Position numbers and translations under genes: made by a program. A model generated the notes under the pieces. The model saw nothing but the letters and a program-made list of their open reading frames with translations, made no database searches and was not told the DNA's origin. This document shows, in pieces, positions 12,309 through 23,400 of a stretch of DNA of 64,000 nucleotides; position 1 is the stretch's first letter, and every line of letters begins with the position of its first letter. This DNA comes from Anaeramoeba ignava (taxonomy: Eukaryota; Metamonada; Anaeramoebidae): NCBI GenBank assembly GCA_028826165.1, contig JAPDFW010000094.1, positions 1-64,000 on the forward strand, read 5' to 3'.

Positions 12309-12540
12309 AATCAAAATTAAAATTAAAATTAAAATTAAAATTAAAAATTAAAATTAAAATTAAAATTAAAATTAAAATTAAAATTAAAATTAAAATTAAA
12401 AATTAAAATTAAAATTAAAATTAAAATTAAAATTAAAATTAAAATTAAAATTAAAATTAAAATTAAAATTAAAATTAAAATTAAAAATTAAAATTTAAAT
12501 TCAAAATTAAAATTAAAATTAAAATCAAAATCAAAATTTT
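12309..12540. repeat. AAAATT tandem repeat after RCC1-BTB copy 4
   Basis: About 230 bases of fairly pure (AAAATT)n, ending in AAAATC units before a T-rich leader. Confidence 0.9.
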
Positions 12541-12590
12541 TTTCATTTTTTTCATTTTTTTCATTTTTTCATTTTTTTCTTCTTTTTTCA

Positions 12591-13874
12591 ATGTTTCCCT
12601 CAAATTATGGTTATCCTCTTCCAGATTCTTTAACAGAGAGTGATAAAAATCAATTTGAAGATCTTCAAAGAAGATTCCAATTACAACAATCAGGTTTTAA
12701 TTTAATAAAAATTTTTAAAAAAAAAAATAAAAAAAATTAATTTTTTCAATTTTCAAAATTTAAAAATAAAATACATAAAAGATACATTTATGGAGTAAGA
12801 GAAAATGAAAGAAGAATTATTTTTCTATTCAATTAAAAACAAATTTATATTTTATTATTTTATATTATATTAATTTTTAAAGTGATGAATATGAATATTC
12901 AGATGAAAGTAAAAGTTTTACAAATTTTCAAGAAAGTCGTTCAAAAACACCAAATAGTACAAGTGATTTGCTTGTGTAATTTTAATTAGAATTTTAATTT
13001 ATAAATGAATTTTAATTTTATAAATAAATTTTATAAATGAATTTTAATTTATAAATGAATTTTAATTTATAAATGAATTCTAATTTATAAATGAATTTTA
13101 ATTTTAATTTATAAATGAATTCTAATTTATAAATGAATTCTAATTTATAAATGAATTCTAATTTATAAATGAATTCTAATTTATAAATGAATTCTAATTT
13201 ATAAATGAATTATAATTTATAAATGAATTTTAATTTATAAATGAATTTTAATTTTATAAATGAATTTTAATTTATAAATGAATTTTAATTTTAATTTATA
13301 AATGAATTTTAATATTGATTTTGATTTTAATTTATAAATGAATTTTAATTTTAATTTTGATTTTAATATTGATTTTGATTTTAATTTATAAATGAATTTT
13401 AATTTTAGTCGAGATTCAGAAACAAAAAAAATGAATTCAGGAAGAGAAATGATTAATAGATTAATTGAAGAAAATAAAATTTTAAGAAAACAACAAACAG
13501 AATATTTACAAACAATTCAACAATTACAAGCAGAATTAAATTATGAAAAACAATTAAGAAGACAACATGAAAATGATTTACAAAGATATCAACAAATGCT
13601 TTCCTATTTATCATCAAATCAAATGCAAAATGATCAAATTTATCAACAAAATCCAAATTCTCAAAATTATTCAAATTATATCCAAAATTCAAATCAAAAT
13701 ATGGAAATTCATTCACAAAATCAAATTCAAAATGAAAGATATTCTCCATTTATTGTTCAAGATTCACGAAATCAAAATCTTAATCAACAACAAACTCAAG
13801 TTAATGTTCTTGATTCTGAAAATTTTAATTTACTTGTTAGTGAATTGAATAAACTTCAAGGAAATTCAAATTGA
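12591..13874 (+). CDS. Coiled-coil protein of unknown function, four exons including a 13-nt microexon
   Basis: Not recognised. Model: 12591-12693, 12782-12794, 12883-12975 and 13409-13874. Phases 1, 2 and 2 match at every junction and give 224 residues. The N-terminus begins MFPSNYGYPLPDSLTESD. The middle is acidic and Ser-rich (DDEYEYSDESKSF). From MNSGREMINRLIEENKILRK onward comes a heptad-rich coiled coil of about 60 residues (basic/Leu pattern, QQLQAELNYEKQLRRQHEND), then a Gln/Asn-rich tail. A bZIP-like or tethering role is possible, but no clear basic region was identified. Exon 2 rests on phase and splice signals alone. Confidence 0.6.
12976..13408 (+). repeat. Repeat-filled third intron of the coiled-coil gene
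   Basis: 433 nt, GTAATT..TTTTAG, built of TTTATAAATGAATTTTAA / TTTATAAATGAATTCTAA units, with TTTTGA units near the 3' end. One AG lies only about 12 nt after the donor; otherwise none is seen before the acceptor. Confidence 0.75.
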
Positions 13875-14128
13875 AAATTTGGATTGTTATTTTTATTTTT
13901 ATTTTTATTTTTATTTTTATTTTTATTTTTATTTTTTTTAAAATCATTTTTTCAATTTATTTTTTATTAAAAAAAGGAGAAACAAAGTTTTAAAAACATT
14001 TACAAAACATTAAGTAAGTTTTTTTAATTTAATTTAATTTAATTTAGTTTGTTTACTTGGTGAAAAAAAAAAATTTTTTTTGATTGTTTTTTTTTTTTGA
14101 TTGTTTTTTTTTAAATAATAAATAGAAA
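13875..14128. other. Intergenic AT-rich spacer
   Basis: A (TTTTTA)n run just after the coiled-coil gene, then mixed A/T runs up to ATG 14129. No gene is seen. Confidence 0.6.
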
Positions 14129-16204
14129 ATGAATAAATTGGTTTTTTTCTTTCTGTTATCAATTTTGCTCTTTTTGTTCGTTGATTCAGTTACTTTGAAA
14201 AATTACATTGAACTCCCATTAGGAATGCAATCCACTAGACTTTCTTTAATTGATTCACAATCACATTATGTTTACTTTGTGAGTTCAAATGATGAAGTTC
14301 GTTCTTTCCTTTTCAAATTTGATACATTGATACTTGAATTTGTGGAAAAATTAGATCTTGGACAAAACGAAGTATATTGTGGAGTTGTTGATACTAATAC
14401 AAATTTTGGATATTTTGGAACAGATAATTCAGAAGGTTATATTATCAAAGTGGATCTCACTGGGATGTCAGTTATAGGAAGTATCCAAGTCAGTGGAGGA
14501 GGAAATTTTAAGACAGCACAAATTGATCCTACCAATCATTATGCATATTTCATTTCTTATGATCCACCGATTCCAGATGTTTTCAAAATTGATTTGAACT
14601 CGTTCACTCAAGTAGGTAGTTTAACAGTTTCTTCTGATTATCGTTATGGATCTGCTATTGATCTTGGTTCACAAAAGCTTTATATTATTGGATATTCATC
14701 CAACACAACTATTTACACAGTTGATTTGGCCAATTTCGTTTCTGGAGATTCACTTGCTTTAGAACAAGATGATGGAAGAGCTAGTTGTGCAGTGATTGAT
14801 ACTACCACAGGACAAATGTATCTTGGAACAGCGACTCAACCACCAAAAGTAATCAAAGTTGATTTGACTTCTTTTTCTCGAGTTGGAAGTTATCTAATGG
14901 GTGATTATTATTCAATCAGTCATGCTGCTATTGATATTCCCAATTCTTTCGCTTATTTCCTAGTTGAAGATGAACCGTATCTTCTGAAATTCAATCTGGC
15001 ATCTTCATCTCTTGTTGGTGATTTAAAACTTAATTCAAGCAGTGCAAGATCAATGTCCTTCAATCAAACAAACCAAACCCTTTTCATTGGGATGAGTGGA
15101 TCTCAAGTAATCAAAGTGAATGTTCAATCAATGAATAAGGAAGACTATGTTGTGCTGCCAGATTATGAAAATCCAAAAACAATCCTTATTGATGAAGCTG
15201 CTCAAATTGCTTATGTTGGATTTTATACTAATTTTGCATTGAATGCAAAAATCAATCTTACTTCACTTGAAATTCTCGACTACTTAATCACTGAAGATCC
15301 TGAGCAGTATATTCTATATGGAGAAATTGATTTGGATAATGAAGTTGTTTATTACTTCACTTATGAAGGACTAACCATTATCAAAATTAACATTTCGGAT
15401 TTTTCCATTTCTGAAATCAAAGAAATTTCTGCACCAGGAGGTTCAAACGGAACACTTGGAACAGCATTTGATAATCAAACTCATTTTCTCTATGTTGGAT
15501 TTCAAGCCAATGATAACAACACCATTTTCAAATTTAATTCCCCTGATTTAACATTAGTTGATGAATTGAATCTTGGAGAAAAGGAAATTCGCGCCTTATC
15601 CATTCATTCCAGTCAAGGATTTCTTTATGTTGCTTATCGGAACTATTCAACCGGTTATTTTACTCTGCTTGAAATTCTCTTATCTTCTTTCACTGAAAAT
15701 CGAAATCTTAACTTATCGGATTATGTTGTTGATACACTTCTTCTTGATACAAAACACGATTATTTGTATTTGGGAACTAATACTGATGATTCTGTTGCTC
15801 GAAATTCTGTTTCTGCCGAACCCACTTTCGCAGAAATTTGTCGAATTGATTTATCCAGTTTAATGATTCTTGATTGCAATCAACTCCAAAATGTTGATAC
15901 TGTTGAAATGGCTGTTTTGAGTTCTAATCAAGATTATGCATATTTTTTCACTCATTCTTCAACATCAAAAGTATTTGAAGTTACAACTTATAATAATGTT
16001 ATCACTTCATCTCAAACATTTGATTCTCTCTCATTTATTGAAGCTGCAGCAACTGATTCCACTCATCAAATGTTTTATGTTTCCACTGATGATGCTCCTG
16101 TTATTTTTGCTCAATTTTCTGAATATTCACCAGGAGATTCAAGTCAACAAATTCTTTTTTCATTTTGGATTTTTGGATTAATGATTTTATTCTTCTTTTT
16201 CTAA
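14129..16204 (+). CDS. Secreted beta-propeller-like repeat protein, probably GPI-anchored
   Basis: 691 residues, single exon. Signal peptide at the N-terminus (KLVFFFLLSILLFLFVDS). The rest is a repeat of about 45-50 residues with the pattern A-x-ID-x(4)-YAYF ... KIDL-x-SF-x-x-VG-x-L, for example IDPTNHYAYFISYD and VIKVDLTSFSRVGSYL, with a dozen or more copies. This is the layout of YVTN/NHL-like propellers. The last residues form an uninterrupted hydrophobic run (FSFWIFGLMILFFFF) after SPGDSSQQ, with no charged cytoplasmic tail, which is typical of a GPI signal. A surface or lumenal role is inferred; ligand and function are unknown. The codon third-position mix looks like that of single-copy genes, and there is no break. 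Confidence 0.75.
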   Translation: MNKLVFFFLLSILLFLFVDSVTLKNYIELPLGMQSTRLSLIDSQSHYVYFVSSNDEVRSFLFKFDTLILEFVEKLDLGQNEVYCGVVDTNTNFGYFGTDNSEGYIIKVDLTGMSVIGSIQVSGGGNFKTAQIDPTNHYAYFISYDPPIPDVFKIDLNSFTQVGSLTVSSDYRYGSAIDLGSQKLYIIGYSSNTTIYTVDLANFVSGDSLALEQDDGRASCAVIDTTTGQMYLGTATQPPKVIKVDLTSFSRVGSYLMGDYYSISHAAIDIPNSFAYFLVEDEPYLLKFNLASSSLVGDLKLNSSSARSMSFNQTNQTLFIGMSGSQVIKVNVQSMNKEDYVVLPDYENPKTILIDEAAQIAYVGFYTNFALNAKINLTSLEILDYLITEDPEQYILYGEIDLDNEVVYYFTYEGLTIIKINISDFSISEIKEISAPGGSNGTLGTAFDNQTHFLYVGFQANDNNTIFKFNSPDLTLVDELNLGEKEIRALSIHSSQGFLYVAYRNYSTGYFTLLEILLSSFTENRNLNLSDYVVDTLLLDTKHDYLYLGTNTDDSVARNSVSAEPTFAEICRIDLSSLMILDCNQLQNVDTVEMAVLSSNQDYAYFFTHSSTSKVFEVTTYNNVITSSQTFDSLSFIEAAATDSTHQMFYVSTDDAPVIFAQFSEYSPGDSSQQILFSFWIFGLMILFFFF

Positions 16205-16989
16205 TTCAAAAATTTTTTTTTTTCAATAAGAAATTCAAAAGCAATTTCAAAAACAATTTCAAAAACAATTTCAAAAAGAAATTCAAAAAGAAATTCAAAA
16301 ACAAATTCAATTTTAATTTTAATTTTAATTTGATTTTAATTTTGATTTTAATTTTGATTTTAATTTTCATTTTCATTCAAATTTTGAATTTTAATTTCAT
16401 TTTCATTTTCATTCAAATTTTCATTCAAATTTTGAATTTTAATTTGATTTTAATTTTCATTTTCATTTTCATTCAAATTTTGAATTTTAATTTCATTTTG
16501 ATTTTAATTTTCATTTTCATTCAAATTTTCATTCAAATTTTCATTCAAATTTTGAATTTTAATTTGATTTTGATTTTCATTCAAATTTTCATTCAAATTT
16601 TGAATTTTAATTTGATTTTGATTTTCATTCAAATTTTGAATTTTAATTTGAATTTGATTTTCATTCAAATTTTGAATTTGATTTTGATTTTAATTTTAAT
16701 TTGATTTTAATTTTGATTTTCATTCAAAAACAAATTCAATTTTGATTTTAATTTTAATTTGATTTTAATTTTGATTTTCATTCAAAAACAAATTCAATTT
16801 TGATTTTAATTTCATTCAAATTTTGAATTTTAATTTCATTTTGATTTTCATTTTCATTCAAATTTTGAATTTTAATTTTAATTTGATTTTCATTTTCATT
16901 CAAATTTTGAATTTTAATTTGATTTTGATTTTCATTCAAATTTTGAATTTTAATTTGATTTTCATTTTCATTTGATTTTAATTTTGATT
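16205..16989. repeat. TTTTCATTCAAATTTTGAATTTTAATTT-type intergenic repeat
   Basis: About 780 bases between two convergent genes, made of TTCATTCAAATTTTGAATTTTAA units with TTTTGATTTTAA interruptions. CAAATTTTG gives each unit local dyad symmetry. The array continues into the 3' coding end of the neighbouring LRR-PP2C gene, where it encodes an Asn/Glu/Gln tail. Confidence 0.85.
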
Positions 16990-19900
16990 TTAATTTTGAT
17001 TTTCATTTTCATTCAAATTTTGAATTTTAATTTCATTTTGATTTTCATTCAAATTTTCATTTTGATTTTCATTCAAATTTTCATTTTGATTTTCATTCAA
17101 ATTTTCATTTTCATTCAAATTTAAATCAAAATCAAAATGATTATTTAAATCCAAATTTTCAATTTTATTCTTTTTCCGATTTCGATTTCTTTTTTTCTTT
17201 TTTATAAGAACTTGTGAATTTTTATTTTTCCAAGGATTCAAAGAAATAACAATAACAGAAATATTATCAGTACTTCCAAGAGCATAAGCAGTATTTCTCA
17301 AAAGCAAAGCAGCTTTAGAAGGAGAACGAGAATAAACAGCGATATCAGCAATTTGTTGGTCTGAAAGAACATCAGAAATTCCATCACAAAAAATAATTAA
17401 AAATTGATCATTTTCGGAAACAGAAAAAGAAGAAACATGAGGTTTGCAGGTAACAAGAGGAGAGAATTCCAAGTCGCCAAGCGCACGTGAAATGGCGAGA
17501 CCACCATTGACTCTTCCATCGCTTGAAATACACCCGCCAAGTCCGCGGATGCGCCGATATTCCTTAGCGAGATTTGGATGATGATCTTGAGATACTCGGA
17601 TTGCTTTTGAATTTCTCACTAAAATTGCTCGTGAATCCCCTGTATTCGCTACATAACATTCATCCTTGATAAATACGGCAACAACTGCTGTGCTTCCCCC
17701 TTGCTCTTTTCTCTCGTCAATATGGTTGTTGAACTCTTGGAAAATTTTATTGAACATTGATTTGATTTCTTGTTTTTTTCCATTTTTTTCATCGTGATTT
17801 TCAAATTGATATTTCAAAATATTTGGATGATTGATTTTTTTTGCAGGAGAAATAAATCGAGTTTTATGCATTTTTATGCGTGAGTTTTTGGGGATTTTGA
17901 GGATAAATTGACTTGCGGAAGGCATTTTGGGTTGATTTTGGAGTTTTGACAATCGCGAGTTGATGAAAAAATCTGATTGATTTTCTGGCTGAATAAAATG
18001 AACAAGATGGTTTGTGAGATGGTGAAGAATTGAAGGAGGAATTATTTTTGCCGCAAGCGATGAGACAATATCATTTCCATGTCCATCAAAAAGGGAATAA
18101 ATATCGATGTTTGAGAAAGTGCCCATTCCCGCTTTTATATCAAAAGCGTCTTCCATGAACTCTCTTTTGCCGCGCATATCCGCATAGCCCACTTTTCTGC
18201 GGAGTGATTTAGTGCTAATACAACGGGCATTCGGGGTTTTCTGATAGAAAGAAACAAGCAGACGCTTTAGACAAGGAAAATACGACAAGGAATGCATTGT
18301 CAGATAAATCGTGTCGATATTGTTTGTTTGCAAGCTGATATTGCTTAGATTATCCACAATTGTTTGTTGCATTCTTTCTTGGCTGTCGATATTATCCCCC
18401 AAATAATTTTCAATTGTTTTTGTGAATTTTGTCGACAGCGTGTTTCCTTCAAGACATAACGTTTGAAGATGAGGTAGTCTTTTAATCGATGAGAGATCTA
18501 CTCTCTGTGTTTTGTTATGCGCAAGTTTGAGTGATTCTAGTTGCATTTCTTTCGAGAATTTTCCTCCCGAAATTTTTCCGATTTTGTTTCTTGATAGATC
18601 AAGTTCTTTCAAGTGATCCATTTTGTACCATTCAGCATGGAACTCTGTGAGAAGATTGTATGAAAGATCAATCGAAAGGGTGGCTTTTCTAGCGGGAAAA
18701 TCAAGTGCAAAAAAATCTGCTGGTAAATTTTGAATCAAATTTCCGCTCAAATTAATCACACTTAAGCTCTGTATCTTTCCAAGTGTCTCTGGGATCGAGC
18801 CTAGCTTGTTGCAGCTTGCATCCAGCTCGATTAGATGAGAAAGATTTTGGATATCGTTCGGCAGTGTGGTCAGGAAACACAATGAAATGTGCAAAATTTC
18901 CAATCTTTTCAATTTTGTGATTACGAGAGGAAAATTTTTGAATTTATTTCCTGACAGAATAAGCACACTCAAATTCCGCAAATTGGAAAAAGATTCGGGG
19001 AGCTTTCTGAGATTGTTGTTGTCCAAAGAAAGTTTGGAAAGGTTCTGCAACCTGCCGATGTCTTTTGGAAGAACATTTATCAAATTTGAAGACAAAGAAA
19101 TTTCTTCAAGTTTTTCTAAAACACAAAAAGTGTCCGGAAGTTTTTGTATCTTATTTGAGGACATGTACAGAATGCGCAGACAGGCCAATGCGCCTATTGA
19201 AGAGGGAACATGAGATATATTGTTGTGATCCATGAACAAGTACTCCAATTTTGTGAGACTTGAAAGCGCCGATGAAGAAATGTTTGAAATGCTATTTTTG
19301 GATAAATCAAGACCTTTCAAGTTTTCTAGCTCGATTGTGAACTCCTTTATATTATTTCGGTTGAGTGAAAGATCAATAAGCGATCTCATCTCCTTGAATA
19401 TTGCAGGTATTTGCTCGAATTGGTTCTCATTTAGTGATAAAGTGATTAATGAATTAGCAACAACTTGTGGATTTTCGGGAAAATTTTTCAGTTCGTTCCG
19501 ATCCAATTTCAAAACTTCAAGATCCCCAAGTTCGTGGATCAACGGACTCACTTTAGAAATCTTGTTCCGATTTGCGATCAAGATCTTAATTTTTTTAAAC
19601 GAGGAAACGGAATCAGGAAGTTCGGTTAAAAAATTGTCCGAAATATCAAGATTCAACAATTTGCTCATTCCAGCAATCTCCAATTTCTCAGGCAACTTTG
19701 TAATCATATTCTGTGAGATCTTAAGAACACGAAGCTTGCGCAGAAGCGAGATTCCAGGGCTCCATTTCTCGAGTTTGTTGACATCGAGATGAAGCTCTTT
19801 TAAATTTCTCAATGATCCAATTTGGAACGGCAAAGCGCCTATCCTGTTTCTATATAGCCCAAGTACCTTCAGGCTCATAAAATCCGATAGTATATCTTTT

Positions 19901-20250
19901 GGTATCTCAGATATTCTGTTTATTGAAAGATCCAATTGCTTTAAATTTCGTAAATTTTTCATTTTTTCTGGCACATCCTTGATATTATTATTGCTTAAAT
20001 CTAATGTTTCAAGACTCGTAAGTCCAAATAGCCCATTTGGTATTGTTTCTATTTTGTTCTCGCTGAAATTTAATGTTGTGAGTGTCCGTAATTTACTCAT
20101 AAATTGTGGGATTTTTTGGATCTCGTTTTGTTGAATTAGGAATGTTTTTAATGCTTTTGTTTTTTTTATTTCTTTTGGAATTTCTTTTAAATTTTGATTC
20201 GAAATATCAATTTTTTCTGTTTTTTTAATATCTTCTATATTTTGAGACAT
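16990..20250 (-). CDS. Leucine-rich-repeat PP2C (PPM) protein phosphatase
   Basis: Start taken at MSQNIEDIKK (20250). An in-frame ATG at 20316 would add 22 hydrophobic residues, which could be a signal anchor but look like leader translation. About 1086 residues, single exon. The N-terminal two thirds hold more than 20 LRRs of the L-x-x-LP-x-x-I-x-x-L type (LDLSNNNIKDVPEKMKNLRN). Then comes a complete PP2C domain: GKREFMEDAF, YSLFDGHGND, GGSTAVVAVF, ANTGDSRAIL, GGLAISRALGD, FLIIFCDGISDVLS and GSTDNISVIVI. Metal-binding Asp residues are present, so activity is expected. An insert of about 110 residues separates DGHG from GGSTA. The C-terminal 55 or so residues are basic, then NENQN repeats. 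The layout recalls PHLPP and the LRR-PP2C part of fungal adenylyl cyclase. Confidence 0.9.
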   Translation of the reverse strand: MSQNIEDIKKTEKIDISNQNLKEIPKEIKKTKALKTFLIQQNEIQKIPQFMSKLRTLTTLNFSENKIETIPNGLFGLTSLETLDLSNNNIKDVPEKMKNLRNLKQLDLSINRISEIPKDILSDFMSLKVLGLYRNRIGALPFQIGSLRNLKELHLDVNKLEKWSPGISLLRKLRVLKISQNMITKLPEKLEIAGMSKLLNLDISDNFLTELPDSVSSFKKIKILIANRNKISKVSPLIHELGDLEVLKLDRNELKNFPENPQVVANSLITLSLNENQFEQIPAIFKEMRSLIDLSLNRNNIKEFTIELENLKGLDLSKNSISNISSSALSSLTKLEYLFMDHNNISHVPSSIGALACLRILYMSSNKIQKLPDTFCVLEKLEEISLSSNLINVLPKDIGRLQNLSKLSLDNNNLRKLPESFSNLRNLSVLILSGNKFKNFPLVITKLKRLEILHISLCFLTTLPNDIQNLSHLIELDASCNKLGSIPETLGKIQSLSVINLSGNLIQNLPADFFALDFPARKATLSIDLSYNLLTEFHAEWYKMDHLKELDLSRNKIGKISGGKFSKEMQLESLKLAHNKTQRVDLSSIKRLPHLQTLCLEGNTLSTKFTKTIENYLGDNIDSQERMQQTIVDNLSNISLQTNNIDTIYLTMHSLSYFPCLKRLLVSFYQKTPNARCISTKSLRRKVGYADMRGKREFMEDAFDIKAGMGTFSNIDIYSLFDGHGNDIVSSLAAKIIPPSILHHLTNHLVHFIQPENQSDFFINSRLSKLQNQPKMPSASQFILKIPKNSRIKMHKTRFISPAKKINHPNILKYQFENHDEKNGKKQEIKSMFNKIFQEFNNHIDERKEQGGSTAVVAVFIKDECYVANTGDSRAILVRNSKAIRVSQDHHPNLAKEYRRIRGLGGCISSDGRVNGGLAISRALGDLEFSPLVTCKPHVSSFSVSENDQFLIIFCDGISDVLSDQQIADIAVYSRSPSKAALLLRNTAYALGSTDNISVIVISLNPWKNKNSQVLIKKKKRNRNRKKNKIENLDLNNHFDFDLNLNENENLNENQNENLNENQNENLNENQNEIKIQNLNENENQN

Positions 20251-20358
20251 TTTTGTTAATAAAAAGAAGAAATAAACAATAATATTAAGAAAAAAAATGA
20301 TTTTAATTTTTTTCATTTTTCATTTTTCATTTTTCATTTAAAAAAAAATTTTTTTCTT

Positions 20359-20390
<32 letters not shown>

Positions 20391-20411
20391 AAAAATACAA
20401 ATATTATTCAA
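20251..20411. promoter_or_regulatory. Bidirectional spacer between the LRR-PP2C gene and PIG-M
   Basis: About 160 bases of A/T with TTTCATTTTTCATTTTTCATTT and an (AATAAT)n stretch. It separates two divergent start codons and so should carry both promoters. No defined motif was recognised. Confidence 0.4.
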
Positions 20412-23400
20412 ATGATTACAAAAAGTTTTCTTTTATTTTCAATTTTAGCATTTCTTATTCGAATTGGTTTTATTATTTATGGAGAATGGCAAGATAAAAA
20501 TTGTAAATTATAAATAAAATTATAAATAAAATTATAAATAAAATTATAAATTAAATTATAAATTAAATTATAAATTAAATTATAAATTATAAATAAAATT
20601 ATAAATTAAATTATAAATTAAATTATAAATTAAATTATAAATTAAATTATAAATTAAATTATAAATTAAATTATAAATAAAATTATAAATAAAATTATAA
20701 ATAAAATTATAAATTAAATTATAAATAAAATTATAAATTAAATTATAAATTAAATTATAAATAAAATTATAAATTAAATTATAAAATTATAAATTAAATT
20801 ATAAATTAAATTATAAATAAAATTATAAATAAAATTATAAATTAAAATTATAAATAAAATTATAAATTAAATTATAAATAAAATTATAAATAAAATTATA
20901 AATTTAAAATTATAAATAAAATTATAAATAAAAATATAAAAAATAAAAAAAAATTATAAAATAAAAAAAATTAAATTATAAATAAAAATTATAAATAAAA
21001 TTATAAAATTAAATAAAATATAAATTAAAATTATAAATAAAATTAAATTATAAATAAAATTATAAATAAAATTATAAATAAAATTATAAATAAAATTATA
21101 AATAAAATTATAAATAAAATTATAAATTAAATTATAAATAAAATTATAAATAAAATTATAAATAAAATTATAAATAAAATTATAAATAAAATTAAAATAA
21201 AATATAAAAAATAAAATAAAATATAAATTAAAATAAAATTATAAATAAAATTATAAATAAAAATTATAAATAAAATTATAAATAAATTATAAATAAAAAT
21301 TATAAATTAAAATTATAAATAAAATTATAAATTAAATTATAAATAAAATTATAAATAAAATTATAAATTAAAATTATAAAATTAAATAAAATTATAAATA
21401 AAATTATAAATTAAAATTATAAATTAAATTATAAATAAAATTATAAATAAAATTATAAATAAAATTATAAATTAAAATTATAAATTAAATAAAATTATAA
21501 ATAAAATTAATAAATTATAAATAAAAAATTATAAATAAAATTATAAATAAAATTATAAATAAAATTATAAATTAAAAATTATAAATAAAATTATAAATTA
21601 AATTATAAATAAAATTATAAATTAAATTAAATTAAAATTATAAATTAAATTATAAATAAAATTAAATTATAAATAAAATTATAAAATAAAAATTATAAAT
21701 AAAATTATAAATTAAATTATAAATAAAATTATAAATAAAATTATAAATTAAATAAATAAAATTATAAATAAAATTATAAATTAAATTATAAATAAAAATT
21801 ATAAATTAAAATTATAAATAAAATTATAAATAAAATTATAAATAAAATTATAAATTAAATTATAAATAAAATTATAAATAAAATTATAAATAAATTAAAT
21901 TATAAATAAAATTATAAATTAAATTATAAATAAAATTATAAATAAAAATTATAAATTAAATTATAAATTAAATTATAAATAAAATTATAAATTAAAATAA
22001 AATTATAAATAAAATTATAAAATAAATTATAAAAAAAAATTATAAAAATAAAATTATAAATAAAATTATAAATAAAATTATAAATAAAATTATAAAATAA
22101 AATATAAAAAAAATTATAAAAATTAAAATTATAAATTAAATTATAAATTAAATAAATTATAAATAAAATTATAAATTAAATTATAAATTAAATTATAAAT
22201 TAAATTATAAATAAAATTATAAATAAAATTATAAATAAAATTATAAATTAAAAAATAAAATTATAAATAAAAATTATAAATTCAAATTATAAATAAAATT
22301 ATAAATAAAAATTATAAATAAAATAAATAAATTATAAATTAAATAAAATTATAAATAAAATTATAAATAAAATTATAAATTAAATTATAAATAAAATTAT
22401 AAATAAAATTATAAATAAAATTATAAATAAAATTATAAATAAAATTATAAATAAAATTATAAATAAAATTATAAATTAAATTATAAATTAAATTATAAAT
22501 AAAATTATAAATTAAATTATAAATTAAATTATAAATTAAATTATAAATTAAATTATAAATTAAATTATAAATTAAATTATAAATTAAATTATAAATAAAA
22601 TTATAAATAAAATTATAAATTAAATTATAAATAAAATTATAAATTAAATTATAAATTAAATTATAAATTAAATTATAAATTAAATTATAAATTAAAATTA
22701 TAAATTTATAAATAAATTAAAATATAAATAAAATTATAAAATTTTAGTAACTGTAAAATATACAGATATCGATTACATTGTATTCACAGACGCATCAAGA
22801 TTTGTAACCAAAGGAGAATCACCATACAATAGAGCAACCTACAGATACACACCACTTCTAGCATATATTTTAACTCCAAATATATATTTAAATCAATTGT
22901 TTGGAAAAATAATTTTTAGTATTTCTGACATTCTTGTTGCTTACATCCTCTTTTCAATATCAAAACTCCGTAGCTTCAACCTGAAAACAGCTACAATTCT
23001 CATCTCATCTCTATGGTTGTTTAACCCGATCATCATCAATATTTCTACTCGTGGAAACGCAGAATCAATTGTCTGTCTCCTTGTTGTTCTTACTATTTAT
23101 CTTCTTTTATCCCAACTTGTTTTCCTTGGTTCAATTATATTCGCTCTTGCTGTGCATTTTAAAATCTTCCCCATTTTATATGCTCTCCCCTTTCTTCTTA
23201 TGATGGATGATAATTACTCCAAAAAACCAGCAAACAAAGACTCAAATAATCGGAACGATCCAAAAAATTCTGAAACAAAAAAATCAAAAAATTTCTTCAT
23301 GTCAATTCTTTCCTTCTTCAACAGAAACAGATTGGAATTTGGATTTGTCAGCGCAATCACATTTCTTGGATTGACGGCTTTATTCTATTATATATATGGC

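Noticed and set aside
20503-22747. Possible CRISPR or satellite array
   Set aside because: Units are irregular, have no unique spacers, and the flanks are PIG-M exons in matching phase with GT and AG ends.
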